Source: Methanosarcina horonobensis HB-1 = JCM 15518 (lineage in GTDB: Archaea > Halobacteriota > Methanosarcinia > Methanosarcinales > Methanosarcinaceae). Taken from it: 64,000 nucleotides of DNA. Of this stretch, positions 17,428 through 26,545 are shown piece after piece (positions within the stretch are counted from its first letter, which is position 1; each line of letters begins with the position of its first letter). The stretch is taken from contig NZ_CP009516.1 in NCBI RefSeq assembly GCF_000970285.1, positions 3,761,036 to 3,825,035 of the forward strand, given 5' to 3'. The notes beneath the pieces were generated by a model. It was not told where the DNA came from, made no database searches, and saw only the letters and a program-made list of their open reading frames with translations. Both the position numbers and the translations under genes were made by a program.

Positions 17428-17551
17428 AAAATTAAGAAACAAGTTCAAGAAAGAAACTTGAAAAAGGCTTAAACTCCTATGAAATTCCAGCTTTTTTGGA
17501 AATTTTTCTCTACAACAGGTATAAATCAGGACAGAATAATAAAGTGATAAC

Positions 17552-17884
17552 ATGCCCAGAGAATTTACACAAAAAGACATTGATATCTTCAACAAGCTCG
17601 CCCCGGAAGCTGGAGGAAAAACGATCTCAAGGGAAGCGGGTCATCATTTCCCGTTTATCCTGCGCCCGGTCTCACACAAATTTGCCGAATCCCCGGAAGA
17701 CTTCAAGGAAAGGCTTGAAAGACTGGACGCTGACGAACTTGACTACCTTGTAGGGCTTGCCCTTGAAGGAAAGGAAGATGTTCAGTCTCTTGATGAGGAC
17801 CTTGAAGAGCTGGTGGCAGTAGTCGAGGAGAAAGTATCTCCTGAAAGGGCAAAACAGCTAAAGGATTTTGTAGGAATTTTCTGA
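17552..17884 (+). CDS. Conserved-looking hypothetical protein (110 aa)
   Basis: A 110-residue acidic protein without a recognised domain (MPREFTQKDIDIFNKLAPEA at the start, DFVGIF at the end). Its central LDADELDYLVGLALEGKED segment is helical, and it has no membrane segment. GTGAT lies just before the ATG and a TATA-like GGTATAAATC about 35 bases upstream, so it is expressed from its own promoter. It sits 85 bases before the endonuclease IV-like gene. No function is proposed. Confidence 0.75.
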   Translation: MPREFTQKDIDIFNKLAPEAGGKTISREAGHHFPFILRPVSHKFAESPEDFKERLERLDADELDYLVGLALEGKEDVQSLDEDLEELVAVVEEKVSPERAKQLKDFVGIF

Positions 17885-17968
17885 AAAGGGAAATAGTTTA
17901 AAAAACAATTTAAAAAATTCTAAAAAGAAAGTTCTGAAAAACACTCTAAAAAGAAATACTTTAAAAAC

Positions 17969-18802
17969 ATGTCACCAGAAAAACTTATTTTTGGAACTGC
18001 CGGAGTTCCCAGAAGCACAAAAGCCAGCAATAGCACTGCAGGAATTGAGAGGGTCAGGGAACTGGGGCTCGACTGCATGGAACTTGAGTTCGTGCAGGGA
18101 GTGCGCATGAGCGAGAAAGGGGCAGGGAATGTGCTGGAAACAGCCAGAAGAGAAAACATAGCCCTGAGCGTACATGCACCTTATTACATCAACCTGAACT
18201 CTTCGGAAGAAGAGAAATTAAAAGCCAGCATGGAAAGGATCTATCAATCTGCAAGGATAGGTAGCCTCTGCGGAGCAGAGTCAATCGTGCTACATGCAGC
18301 CTTTTATCAGAAGAGCAGCAGAGAGGCAGTCTATGAGAATGTCTCAAAAGCTCTCAAGGAGCTTGCAGAACAGTTAAGGGATGAAGATATTCCTGCAGTC
18401 CTTCGTCCTGAGACAATGGGCAAACGTACACAGTTTGGGACCCTTGAAGAAGTGCTTTCCTTAAGCGAAGAAATAGAAGGGGTCATGCCCTGCCTGGACT
18501 TTTCCCACATGCATGCAAGGGAAGGAAAAGAAAACTCTTATCCCGAGTTTATGGCAATCCTTTCGAAAGTAGAGGATGCCCTTGGGAAGGAAGGGCTTAC
18601 AAACATGCATATGCATGTCTCGGGAATAGAATACGACAGGAATGGGGAAAAGAAGCACCTTATTCTTAAAGAATCCGATTTTAACTATCCTGAACTCCTG
18701 AAGGCTCTTAAAGAATTCGAAGTTAAAGGGCTTGTCATCTGCGAAAGCCCTATCATGGAAGAAGATGCACTTCTGTTAAAGGAGACTTACATTGGGTTGT
18801 AA
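17969..18802 (+). CDS. Endonuclease IV-like AP endonuclease (TIM-barrel)
   Basis: A 277-residue Nfo/AP-endonuclease-2 superfamily TIM barrel. Putative zinc ligands appear in the expected order: His in LSVHAPYYINL, His in IVLHAAFY, Glu in LRPETMG, Asp/His in LDFSHMHARE, His in MHMHVSG, and Glu in VICESPIMEED. The family cuts abasic sites; archaeal members may act on other substrates, so repair is likely but not proven. The length is close to bacterial Nfo. The MHMHVSGIEYDRNGEKKHL segment deviates from the usual D-R-H motif, which lowers the confidence in AP-site activity. Confidence 0.85.
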   Translation: MSPEKLIFGTAGVPRSTKASNSTAGIERVRELGLDCMELEFVQGVRMSEKGAGNVLETARRENIALSVHAPYYINLNSSEEEKLKASMERIYQSARIGSLCGAESIVLHAAFYQKSSREAVYENVSKALKELAEQLRDEDIPAVLRPETMGKRTQFGTLEEVLSLSEEIEGVMPCLDFSHMHAREGKENSYPEFMAILSKVEDALGKEGLTNMHMHVSGIEYDRNGEKKHLILKESDFNYPELLKALKEFEVKGLVICESPIMEEDALLLKETYIGL

Positions 18803-18848
18803 TCTTATAATTCTTTTTTAAGGTTACCTGGGTGCCCATAATCCAGAC

Positions 18849-18891
18849 TAAGCCGTATTATACGGCTCAGAACCGTGTACTCTACGGCTTA
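18849..18891. terminator. Overlapping hairpins between convergent genes
   Basis: AGCCGTA 18851-18857 pairs with TACGGCT 18861-18867 in a tight hairpin; alternatively TAAGCCGTA 18849-18857 pairs with TACGGCTTA 18883-18891. The two structures are mutually exclusive. Between two convergent genes this is likely a shared terminator. Confidence 0.4.
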
Positions 18892-18953
18892 GGTAAAAAT
18901 AAAATCCACAGCAGGTCACAATACTTTCCAGATAGGCTCTTAGCCTAACCTGT

Positions 18954-19994
18954 TCACCGATCCTTTTTTTCTGCATTAAATTGATTGATACCTTTTGCTG
19001 TATTCTCAAGCAGCTTGAAAGCAAGGTCCTGATCCGGCCAGAACGCCAGCCCACAGTCCGGACTCGCATACTTTATTCGATCCCCAAGAATGGAAAAAGT
19101 CGTTTCAAGCCTGTTTTTTATAACATCTGGAGTCTCGAGCTCGGTTACGATTTTTTGCATGTACTCTTTTTCCTTCCAAGCATTAACTCCGTACTTCTCA
19201 TTGACAATACTTATAAGGCTGAAAATATCGGTTCTTGATACTCCGACTCCCACATAAGTATTTGAATCCTCCAGTACCTTTCTGTCAAGAAGGTCAATAT
19301 AGGAAGGATTTCCCGCATACTCAAATCCTATGACATTGATAGGAGTCTCGCATATAAGCTTATACTTCAGTGGGGAATATACATGAATTTCCATATCCGC
19401 TCCCTGTTGCCGGGCATAGTTAGACGCAACGGTAAGAGCCGATATGATATCAGCGTCAGAAAACTGAATCTTATCGGTTAATCCCAGGCTGATTTCATCC
19501 AGGGCTATAACTTTAATTTTAAAATTTTTTGCTGTTTTAAATGCCTGTTTAATGAATTTCTCAATATCCAGTGCAAGAATATGGTACGCATCCACAAAAG
19601 CTGTTGCCCCGAAAGCCTGAAGATACATATCTGTAGGGCCTGCAATACAGACCCTGACTTCAAGAGTCTTCCCGATCTCTTTTTTGTACTGTTTCGCAAT
19701 TTCATCGATTATTTCCAGCTCAAGGATCTTTGCACTTTCCTCTTTCAATACATAAGGCTCATAGCAGTTTTTTTCGTCTTTTATGATATCAAGAAACTGA
19801 CCTATCATATCCCTGAACTGAGGATATGTGGGAACATGCACTCCCACATCAATTTTTCTCTGGAAGGCATCCCTTATTATTGAAAAGAGTTTTTCATCTT
19901 CATTTCTATTTTCAGCTGCAACCGTTACCCATTCCCTTGTGACACCTTCAGGTGTGGGAAGGCTGCCTTCATCGATAAAAACAATCTCCTGCAT
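18954..19994 (-). CDS. Core-MetE-like (methylcobamide/homocysteine methyltransferase family) protein
   Basis: A 346-residue protein with the fold of the MetE C-terminal domain. Archaeal core-MetE proteins transfer a methyl group from methylcobalamin or a corrinoid protein to homocysteine to make methionine (established for related proteins). The C-terminal ligand motif YASPDCGLAFWPDQD is present, but the usual His-x-Cys site reads MEIHVYSP with no Cys. Other landmarks are VRVCIAGPTDMY and VIGFEYAGNPSYIDLL. The substrate is therefore uncertain: methionine synthase or another cobamide-dependent methyltransferase. It stands alone, with a MITE-like repeat in its upstream region. Confidence 0.75.
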   Translation of the reverse strand: MQEIVFIDEGSLPTPEGVTREWVTVAAENRNEDEKLFSIIRDAFQRKIDVGVHVPTYPQFRDMIGQFLDIIKDEKNCYEPYVLKEESAKILELEIIDEIAKQYKKEIGKTLEVRVCIAGPTDMYLQAFGATAFVDAYHILALDIEKFIKQAFKTAKNFKIKVIALDEISLGLTDKIQFSDADIISALTVASNYARQQGADMEIHVYSPLKYKLICETPINVIGFEYAGNPSYIDLLDRKVLEDSNTYVGVGVSRTDIFSLISIVNEKYGVNAWKEKEYMQKIVTELETPDVIKNRLETTFSILGDRIKYASPDCGLAFWPDQDLAFKLLENTAKGINQFNAEKKDR

Positions 19995-20165
19995 GTCTGA
20001 TATTAAGAGAGACGAAATCTTAAAGATACTGGAATTGTTCTGGCATTACAGCATGAATGTTCTAAGTTTTGCGCTGATCGCTAAAGAAAGAAGCTGAAAA
20101 ATGTTTATGTTTATGTTTATTTGGGTATGATACACCTTTAAGGAGGATCTGCATTTATAAAATTA

Positions 20166-20246
20166 TCTAGAAGTAAGTCGATTAATTTTTAATTGATTTT
20201 TAGTCCTGTTTTATGGTCAATTTGTAAAAACGACTTACTGTCTAGA
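20166..20246. repeat. MITE-like inverted repeat, 81 bp
   Basis: TCTAGAAGTAAGTCG at 20166-20180 is repeated in inverse at 20231-20246 (CGACTTACTGTCTAGA), with one extra base in the second copy. The interior is A/T-rich and non-coding. It lies between the core-MetE-like and DUF378 genes, both on the minus strand. Confidence 0.5.
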
Positions 20247-20340
20247 TTTTCTAATAGGAAAAGATAAAATATCTGTTATATTCAAAACACTTTTCAGGAA
20301 GTACTGCAAGCAAATCCCGTTGAAAAAGCAGTTCCCGTAC

Positions 20341-20637
20341 TTATGGAATTCCGCTCCAGCTGTACTGCTTGCCGCTGTACTTCTTCTCACCCGGACGCCA
20401 GTGTTTTTTCAGGTACGAATATTTTTCCTTATAAATCGTTATTAGATAGACTCCAGACAGACCCACAAAAATGTAAACCAGTTTCGAGATAATTGACTTC
20501 TTCCCAAAAAGAGTCGCTACCAGATCGAAGTTCAGGAGCCCTACAAGACCCCAGTTCAAAGCACCTATTAGTACTAACAATTTGGATAGACCCTTCAGTT
20601 TAGACTTCTCCTTCCTTACCAGACCTTTAGCATGCAT
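20341..20637 (-). CDS. DUF378 membrane protein
   Basis: A 98-residue membrane protein of the DUF378 family. The signature is LLVLIGALNWGLVGLLNFDLVATLFG, followed by a second transmembrane segment LVYIFVGLSGVYLITIY and a lysine-rich tail. The longer frame starts at 20655, but GGGAGGT sits eight bases before the Met at 20637, favouring the later start. Function unknown; members are small membrane proteins. No operon partner is evident. Confidence 0.85.
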   Translation of the reverse strand: MHAKGLVRKEKSKLKGLSKLLVLIGALNWGLVGLLNFDLVATLFGKKSIISKLVYIFVGLSGVYLITIYKEKYSYLKKHWRPGEKKYSGKQYSWSGIP

Positions 20638-20921
20638 GTTTACCAAACCTCCCAAAGATAAAGCATCGAGAAAGGACAGATCGTTTTTTGACTGGAAATT
20701 TTTGACTGGAAAACTTCGGTCTTTTAAATGCCCAATTCCCTGCTCCCTGAAACAATGTTGGAGCTAAGATATTATTAATTTATTCCTCAACCGGCCAGAA
20801 TTGTTCTCTGAGGAGAAATACACTCAAAAGGACTTGCCGAACGTTCAAAAGAAGTCAACGAGCACCTAAAAGAATCTAACGAAAAATAAATAAACAGGAA
20901 ATGGTTGAAAAAAGAAAAAAA

Positions 20922-22283
20922 TTATATTTTAAGCGCTTCAGAGTTTTTATCGACCTCTTCAAGCCATTTGCACCCGCCTTCCCTATTAACCACGCCCACG
21001 GTAAACTCTATCCCGCTTTTATCCACATACTCCTTTGTCCTTTTCAGGGCATGGTCAACCATTCCGCCTGCTGTAAGGATAAGGCAGCGTTTCCCACAAA
21101 GTGCCATCAGGATTGACTTGTCTATAACACCTGAAGTAACATCAAGTCGGATTCCGTCCTGCTCGGCAAGAGTCTTGCTTTTCTTGCCCATCGCCCCAAC
21201 AAAGGCAATTTCTCCTTCTTTAATGATCTGCCTGACCTCTGGAAGTGAATACTTATCCGTATCGTAAAGCAGCACTCCACCGGCTTTAATGCCTTTACGT
21301 TTGAGCTCAACAATAGCCCTGCCGTCAGGATAGATGTGCAGGACAGTGGCATTAATCGCTTCGTAAGGAGACTGGGTCGCATATTCCCCGTACATGACCC
21401 CGAGGTTAAGGTTGTCCCCTTCCCGGACTCCGGGAGGAACCTCGACCCACATAAGGTCAAGCGGCTTTAAAGTGTTGACAAGGTCAGGGACGGTCTTTGG
21501 GGAGTTTTTGCCGTATGCAAGCCCCCTTCTCTCAATTTCATGATAAATCTCAAGGGTAGTGGGCTGGCGCAGACCCGCTTTTTTAAGAAGATCCTGTTCT
21601 TTGAAGACCTCTGCGGGTGTCCCCTGCCCTATAAGTTTGCTGTTTGACATGAGGTATACATAGTCAGACCATCGGTATGCCAGGTCCACATCGTGAGTGG
21701 AGATGATGATCGTACTCCCGAAATGGTTGAACTCGTTGAGCAAATCCATGATTTCATCTGCCCCTACAGGATCGAGGTTTGATAGGGGCTCGTCAAGGAT
21801 GATCACTTCGGGTTCCATAGCCATCACCCCTGCAATTGCAACCCTCTTTTTCTGCCCTCCACTCAGATGATGCGGAGGCTTGTCCTTCAGGCGGGTAAGC
21901 CCGACATGCTCAAGGGCATGCTGAACGCTGGCATCGACCCTTTCTTTTGAATAACCCAGGTTTGCCGGCCCGAAAGCCACATCCTGGTATACAGTGGGGG
22001 CAAAGATCTGGTCATCGGAGTTCTGAAAGACGATCCCTACGGATTTTCGGATTTCCCGGAGGGACTTTGAATCGTACTTAAAAGGGGCCCCATGAAAGAG
22101 GATTTCACCTTCCTGGGGTTTTAAGGTCCCGTTCAGGAGCAGGAAAAGCGTTGACTTCCCGGAGCCGTTCTGCCCTACAAAGGCGATTTTTTTTCCTTTT
22201 TTAATCTCGATATTTATGTCCTGAACGGCTGCAGTCCCGTCCGGGTAGGTGTATTTAAGGCTCCTGGTCTCAAGAATGATCAT
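20922..22283 (-). CDS. cbiO: Cobalt ECF-transporter ATPase CbiO with extra C-terminal domain
   Basis: ATP-binding subunit that drives CbiMNQ cobalt uptake. Residues 1-275 are a standard ABC ATPase: Walker [14 protein letters not shown], signature [20 protein letters not shown], Walker [14 protein letters not shown] and a switch His in ISTHDVD. Residues 285-453 form a separate domain not usual in bacterial CbiO: it begins [20 protein letters not shown] and contains [23 protein letters not shown]. Start ATG 22283 follows GAGGA. The gene lies at the end of a cbiMNQO operon and overlaps the region just beyond cbiQ by a short gap. Confidence 0.92.
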   Translation of the reverse strand: MIILETRSLKYTYPDGTAAVQDINIEIKKGKKIAFVGQNGSGKSTLFLLLNGTLKPQEGEILFHGAPFKYDSKSLREIRKSVGIVFQNSDDQIFAPTVYQDVAFGPANLGYSKERVDASVQHALEHVGLTRLKDKPPHHLSGGQKKRVAIAGVMAMEPEVIILDEPLSNLDPVGADEIMDLLNEFNHFGSTIIISTHDVDLAYRWSDYVYLMSNSKLIGQGTPAEVFKEQDLLKKAGLRQPTTLEIYHEIERRGLAYGKNSPKTVPDLVNTLKPLDLMWVEVPPGVREGDNLNLGVMYGEYATQSPYEAINATVLHIYPDGRAIVELKRKGIKAGGVLLYDTDKYSLPEVRQIIKEGEIAFVGAMGKKSKTLAEQDGIRLDVTSGVIDKSILMALCGKRCLILTAGGMVDHALKRTKEYVDKSGIEFTVGVVNREGGCKWLEEVDKNSEALKI

Positions 22284-22293
22284 GATCTGTTCC

Positions 22294-23076
22294 TCAAATA
22301 ATGGATATGTTTTTTGTAAAATAAAAAAGTGCAAGAGCTGAAAGGAAATAGGCAGAGGTCAGTAACAGTTCCGCTGCCCTTACAGGTCTGTGCACTTCGA
22401 AGAGAGTCATTTTTCCGTCATAACACCTGGAATTCATGGCAAGGAAGAGTTTGTCTCCCTGCTCCCAGGAACGGACGAAGAGAGTACTTGCCAGCATACC
22501 CAGAGAATGAATCGAACGCCTGAAGTTCGAATATCCGAGTCTTACAGTCTGAGCATACCTTATTGAAAGGGCCATGTCCAGGAAAACGAAAATGTACCGG
22601 TAAATCAGCATGGAAAGCTCGATAAGCGATTCCGGAAGCCTGGAGGCTTTAAGCACGGCAAAGAGTTCTATCATAGGGGTTGTGAGCGCAAGGAAGTAAA
22701 GGCAGCACATCCCGCTTAAGGACCGTGAAAGCACCAGCAAGGCAAGTTCAAGCCCGTCTGCCCTTACCGAGAGAGGATAACTTGCAAGTTCAAAAGACAG
22801 AAGCTCCTGCCCCGATCCAGAGAAAAAAGCAATTATAATCACACCTGTGAGTGCAAAGCCCAGAGGTGCGAGCAGGAGTTTCAGATATAATTTAAGGGAA
22901 GCCCTGCCGAGAGCAACGGTTGTGAAGCTCATGCAGAGGGCTATAAAAAGAGGAGTTATGGGGGACGTGGATGAAACTCCTACAAGCAGCCCGAAAAAGA
23001 CTATTGCCAGCTTCAACCAGTTATTTATGTGCCTGAGGGGGCTCATAAGCGCATAATCGTCAAGGATGTTGGTCAT
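22294..23076 (-). CDS. cbiQ: Cobalt ECF-transporter transmembrane subunit CbiQ
   Basis: The T-component of an energy-coupling-factor cobalt transporter, a 260-residue integral membrane protein with about five to six helices. It has two coupling-motif-like segments with Ala-Arg-Xaa pattern ([17 protein letters not shown] and [23 protein letters not shown]). It couples ATP hydrolysis by CbiO to the CbiM/CbiN substrate-binding unit. It is transcribed with cbiM and cbiN upstream, with a 112-base gap to cbiN. Confidence 0.93.
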   Translation of the reverse strand: MTNILDDYALMSPLRHINNWLKLAIVFFGLLVGVSSTSPITPLFIALCMSFTTVALGRASLKLYLKLLLAPLGFALTGVIIIAFFSGSGQELLSFELASYPLSVRADGLELALLVLSRSLSGMCCLYFLALTTPMIELFAVLKASRLPESLIELSMLIYRYIFVFLDMALSIRYAQTVRLGYSNFRRSIHSLGMLASTLFVRSWEQGDKLFLAMNSRCYDGKMTLFEVHRPVRAAELLLTSAYFLSALALFYFTKNISII

Positions 23077-23188
23077 AGGGGAACCCGCATATTGGATTTA
23101 AGCAAAAATCAAAGGCTAAAAATAAAAGGCAAAAGATAAAAACTTTCCTCCCGGACGGGAAGGAAAGCAAACATGGAAGAAGAAGAGA

Positions 23189-23527
23189 TTATAGGGAATG
23201 CTTGTCGCCTTCGGACTTGTTTTTTTCTTTGTACCCAAGTTCGTTTTCATAGTTTTTTTTGGCTTTGTAATAGCCAAAGAAGTAACCGATGATCCCTGCG
23301 CCTATAGCTGCCTGAAGACCAAAGAGAAGGCTTTCTATTTCCCCGCTTGGAGGCTCCCAGATAGGGTTTGCAATTGGTTCGTAGCCGTCGGTGATCTCGT
23401 TTATCATATCTTTAGCTTCTCCGTCAGCTCCTCCGTATTCAGCGTCCGTTGTGGATGACATATAAATGAACTGCACTGCAAAGATTAAGACAATTGCTAG
23501 TACGATAAGTTCCAGTTTTCTACTCAT
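23189..23527 (-). CDS. cbiN: Cobalt transporter auxiliary subunit CbiN
   Basis: A 112-residue CbiN: transmembrane helix LIVLAIVLIFAVQFIYMSS, an extracytoplasmic loop with AEYGGADGEAKDMI and PNPIWEPPSGEIESLL (nearly), and a second helix FGLQAAIGAGIIGYFFGYY, followed by a charged cytoplasmic tail. CbiN is needed to open CbiM for Co2+ loading. Its ATG overlaps the cbiM stop as ATGA, indicating tight coupling. Confidence 0.92.
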   Translation of the reverse strand: MSRKLELIVLAIVLIFAVQFIYMSSTTDAEYGGADGEAKDMINEITDGYEPIANPIWEPPSGEIESLLFGLQAAIGAGIIGYFFGYYKAKKNYENELGYKEKNKSEGDKHSL

Positions 23528-24231
23528 GCGGAAATCCCTCTTAGTTTTCTTACGACCGCATCTTCAAGGACTTTCATTTCAATCAGGATATCACTCTTGA
23601 CGTTGACCACATACTTAAAGAGCAGGGCACTGACAGCTCCTTCCATGATCGCAATAGGCACCTGGGTAAATGCAAAGATACCGGCAAATTTGCCGAACAT
23701 ACTCATAAAGCCTGCAAAGGTAAGCACATTTCCCGCAGGATATGCAAGAGCAAGTTGAACAGAGGTAGTCACATAAGTTGCCCAGTCCCCAAAAGCAGTA
23801 GCAAGGAAAACCACAAGATAGAAATTGAGATTTGCTTTCATCCCTGCCTTATATATCAGGTATGCCACCACAGGGCCTATTATACCCATGGAAAAGACAT
23901 TTGCTCCAAGGGTTGTGAGTCCTCCGTGTGCAAGGAAAAGTGCCTGATAGATGAGTACGATGGTCCCAAGAACTGCGGAGATTGCCGGCCCGAATATGAT
24001 TGCTGCAATCCCTGTACCTGTGGGGTGAGAACAGCTTCCGTTTACTGAGGGCAATTTAAGGGAAGATAGCACAAAAATAAACGCACCTGCTACAGCAAGG
24101 AGAGGTAAAATTTCACGTTTTTCGTTCACCAGCTTATTCATTTTATAGATGCCGTACAGTATCATGGGGATTGACACTGCAAACCAGGCAAGACACCAGA
24201 AAGTCGGTAAATAACCTTCCATTATATGCAT
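23524..24231 (-). CDS. cbiM: Cobalt ECF-transporter substrate-binding protein CbiM
   Basis: A 235-residue CbiM. The mature N-terminus MHIMEGYLPTFWCLAW contains the Met-His-Ile-Met-Glu metal-coordinating start characteristic of the family, and SCSHPTGTGIAAIIFGPAISA supplies the conserved His. Multiple transmembrane helices. It is the first gene of cbiMNQO, supplying cobalt for corrinoids, which methylotrophic methanogens use heavily. Upstream is an A/T-rich leader with GGTGATCTC before the ATG. No riboswitch is seen. Confidence 0.95.
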   Translation of the reverse strand: MHIMEGYLPTFWCLAWFAVSIPMILYGIYKMNKLVNEKREILPLLAVAGAFIFVLSSLKLPSVNGSCSHPTGTGIAAIIFGPAISAVLGTIVLIYQALFLAHGGLTTLGANVFSMGIIGPVVAYLIYKAGMKANLNFYLVVFLATAFGDWATYVTTSVQLALAYPAGNVLTFAGFMSMFGKFAGIFAFTQVPIAIMEGAVSALLFKYVVNVKSDILIEMKVLEDAVVRKLRGISA

Positions 24232-24909
24232 GAGATCACCGCAAGATTATCAAGTAAAGATTATTGGGATTAAGTAAAGTTAAATTGAGTTAATAGATAC
24301 ATAAATGTTACGGTGAGAGAGAAACGGGCGCGCGAGAACTCATAAAATTAGTTTGGAGGTAACGCAACTCTAAAAATTTGAGATATAATGGAACAGAACA
24401 AGCAAACTTGAGTAATATAGAGTATAAAGCAGTAGAGAAATTATATCCCATAAAGAATAATTTAAAAAGAAATCATCATTTATGGACATTGTTAAGATAA
24501 CACGAAGAAACGGACAATCAATTTCATTAGCAGGAAACGTAAAATGTAGCAGAAAGAAAGTAAAATTGCTTAAGGTTAAGAAAAATTGAAGTAAAAAAGA
24601 AAAAATAGAAAAAAATAAAAATGGAGGTTATAACAGTAGATAGTTTCCGTTTTGATAACCTGGAAGACAGGTCAGAATGGCAAGCAAAGCAAATAAAAAT
24701 CAACTAAAATTGCTTTAGCAAAAAAGTATTGTACCCCTAAATATATAAGTGTATCTATTTGCTTCTTTTAGAAAAGAAGTCTTGAAATAAGATCGCCAGA
24801 CAGGGTGTACTGTAGAAGAAAAATAAGAAGATTTAAAAGGAAGATCTACCGGAATGATGAAAAATCCGTTTGAAAATGAGAAAAAAAATAGCAGTCTAAA
24901 GAGGAAAAA
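24232..24909. other. 678-bp intergenic region
   Basis: No gene is supported. A possible 36-codon frame at 24482 lacks a ribosome site. A good TATA-like AAATATATAA (24739-24748) precedes a perfect 18-bp palindrome CTTCTTTTAGAAAAGAAG (24762-24779), so a short plus-strand transcript beginning there is possible. The 5' part is the cbiM leader. Confidence 0.4.
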
Positions 24910-25368
24910 TCAAAAATTACTAAAAAATACTACAGAATAGGCAATTGCAAAATAACGCCCGAATTTCCCAAGAAAAACCAGGACTGAAAAAGACCTGAAA
25001 GAAAGCTGCATAAGTCCTGCGACCATGGTAATTACATCCCCTATACCCGGAACCCAGGTAAAAAGCAGGGTATAGAGCCCATATTTATTAAAAAGCCTCT
25101 CACTTTTCTTAAGCTTCTCCGGAGAAGGGGAAAGATATCTTTCAAGCACATGCCTCCCTTTTAAACCCAGGTAGTAAGTGGTGCATGATCCAAGAAAGTT
25201 GCCGGTAGTGGCTACCATAACTACAGTAAAAGGACTGAACCCCTGATAAACAAGAGCGATTACCAGAGCCTCCGACCCGAAAGGCAAAACCGTCGAAGCC
25301 AGGAAACTCAGGATAAAAAGATTCAGATAACCGTAATCTGCAATAAAGCCACTCAGGGATTCAAGCAT
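24910..25368 (-). CDS. YqaA/DedA-like SNARE-associated membrane protein
   Basis: A 152-residue membrane protein of the DedA/VTT superfamily, YqaA-like subgroup. Four hydrophobic segments are visible. Landmarks are FLASTVLPFGSEALVIALVY, GNFLGSCTTYYLGLKGR and LLFTWVPGIGDVITMVAGLMQLSFR, which resembles the conserved P-G-D loop of the re-entrant helices. The superfamily is implicated in lipid scrambling or export. It has its own promoter-like TATA sequence (ATATTATAAATA) and lies 160 bases from the nucleotidyltransferase gene. Confidence 0.85.
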   Translation of the reverse strand: MLESLSGFIADYGYLNLFILSFLASTVLPFGSEALVIALVYQGFSPFTVVMVATTGNFLGSCTTYYLGLKGRHVLERYLSPSPEKLKKSERLFNKYGLYTLLFTWVPGIGDVITMVAGLMQLSFRSFSVLVFLGKFGRYFAIAYSVVFFSNF

Positions 25369-25430
25369 GATACTCCTTCTTTTACCTTACACTCCTGCTT
25401 ATTATTCTATTTATAATATTTCATGAAGGG

Positions 25431-25449
25431 CCGCCAGGCAAGCTGGCGG
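25431..25449. repeat. GC-rich hairpin between YqaA-like and nucleotidyltransferase genes
   Basis: CCGCCAG pairs with CTGGCGG over five bases in an otherwise A/T-rich spacer; the GC content contrasts with the flanks. It could be a terminator for the gene upstream (25529-26479) or a repeated element. Confidence 0.4.
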
Positions 25450-25528
25450 AGGCATCCTATAAAAATTAGATTAAAAAAGTTTCCGGGGCTATAGGAGATG
25501 TTCTCAGACTAGTCGCGGATTTTCACCC

Positions 25529-26479
25529 TCAAATATACCCGCATTTCTCAAGCCATGTGAGAGACCTTATCCATTCCCCTTTCGGCTCCCTCGAAGTGCC
25601 CACGACAAGTCGTTTAATGTTCCCGACTTCTTCTACTACACCGCGGGCTTCTATAATTTCACCGGGCAGGGCCTGACCTGCATAGGTGTGCGTGTAGGAG
25701 AGCACATGGTCAATTTCATCATGTTCCACTTTGTAGTAAGCAGGGCTGTCAAAGGCAAAGTCAGCATTTTTGACCTCGGCTTCTATTTTCATTTTGACGG
25801 TATCTTTTCCCCGCAATAGAGGCTCTTTAATCTGGTCCCATTCCCGCACGAAGAGGAGATCGAAATACGTGCCTTCTACCATGCCGCGGTTGCCTTTCCT
25901 GGCCTCATGTAGCATGAATTCGTCAAAAGAAATCTCAGGAATTCTTTTTCTGTAGATTTTCTGCCACATATCTTCGTCAAGCTCTTCTATGGGCCCCTTC
26001 TGATGTTTTGCAATGGATACGGCATCTCTTGCCCTGAACCACATGGGACCGTAGACAACAAAATCAATATCTGAACTCTCGTTCTGCAGGCCTGCAAGCA
26101 TCGAGCCCGTTACTCCCATACTTGTCCTGGGGATTTCTGCCAGATCAAGAACCTTTACGATTGCCCTTACACGGCTGTCGGAGTTCACAAGTTCGGGGAT
26201 CACGTCAGAAGGACGAAGCACCTTTTTTACTTCGGACTCCGGGACAACGTGGACATCCTGAACCCAGTCAGGTCTGTTTTTTTTCATGAACTCAAAAGCC
26301 GGACCAAAATCGTATTTTTTGTACCTTTTTCCGTTTAATTCCCTCTCCCCGGTTTCATCCGGAACATAGCGGAGTGTGGCTCTTATTCCATCGCTACGGA
26401 AGTAGTCAGAAACCGCAAAAAGCCAGTCATCGTTCGTAAGAAGAAAATCTCTGAGGCGTGTTTTAAGCATTTGTATCAT
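25529..26479 (-). CDS. Predicted archaeal nucleotidyltransferase
   Basis: A 316-residue archaeal protein with a polymerase-beta-type nucleotidyltransferase site: GVTGSMLAGLQNESSDIDFVVYG (Gly-Ser and Asp-x-Asp pattern). C-terminal features include YYKVEHDEIDHVLSYTHTYAGQALPGEII, reminiscent of a small beta domain. The family (COG1665 from memory) has no experimentally assigned substrate. The Met at residue 4 is a possible alternative start. A palindromic leader with alternative hairpins lies directly upstream. The function beyond nucleotidyl transfer is unknown. Confidence 0.8.
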   Translation of the reverse strand: MIQMLKTRLRDFLLTNDDWLFAVSDYFRSDGIRATLRYVPDETGERELNGKRYKKYDFGPAFEFMKKNRPDWVQDVHVVPESEVKKVLRPSDVIPELVNSDSRVRAIVKVLDLAEIPRTSMGVTGSMLAGLQNESSDIDFVVYGPMWFRARDAVSIAKHQKGPIEELDEDMWQKIYRKRIPEISFDEFMLHEARKGNRGMVEGTYFDLLFVREWDQIKEPLLRGKDTVKMKIEAEVKNADFAFDSPAYYKVEHDEIDHVLSYTHTYAGQALPGEIIEARGVVEEVGNIKRLVVGTSREPKGEWIRSLTWLEKCGYI

Positions 26480-26502
26480 CCCTGGAACCTGTGAAAAGTG
26501 TT

Positions 26503-26545
26503 CAGTCTGCAGAACTTAACTGCTGCAGACTGGTTTTCAGTTAAG
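26503..26545 (-). promoter_or_regulatory. Leader with mutually exclusive stem-loops
   Basis: CAGTCTGCAG at 26503-26512 is inverted at 26523-26532 (10 perfect base pairs, 10-base loop), and CTTAACTG 26515-26522 can instead pair with CAGTTAAG 26538-26545. They lie 24-66 bases upstream of the start codon of the nucleotidyltransferase gene. This may be a regulatory leader or an operator. Confidence 0.4.

Noticed and set aside
24482-24589. 36-codon frame MDIVKITRRNGQSISLAGN... between cbiM and the YqaA-like gene
   Set aside because: No ribosome site, no recognisable domain and biased basic composition; not enough to call a gene.
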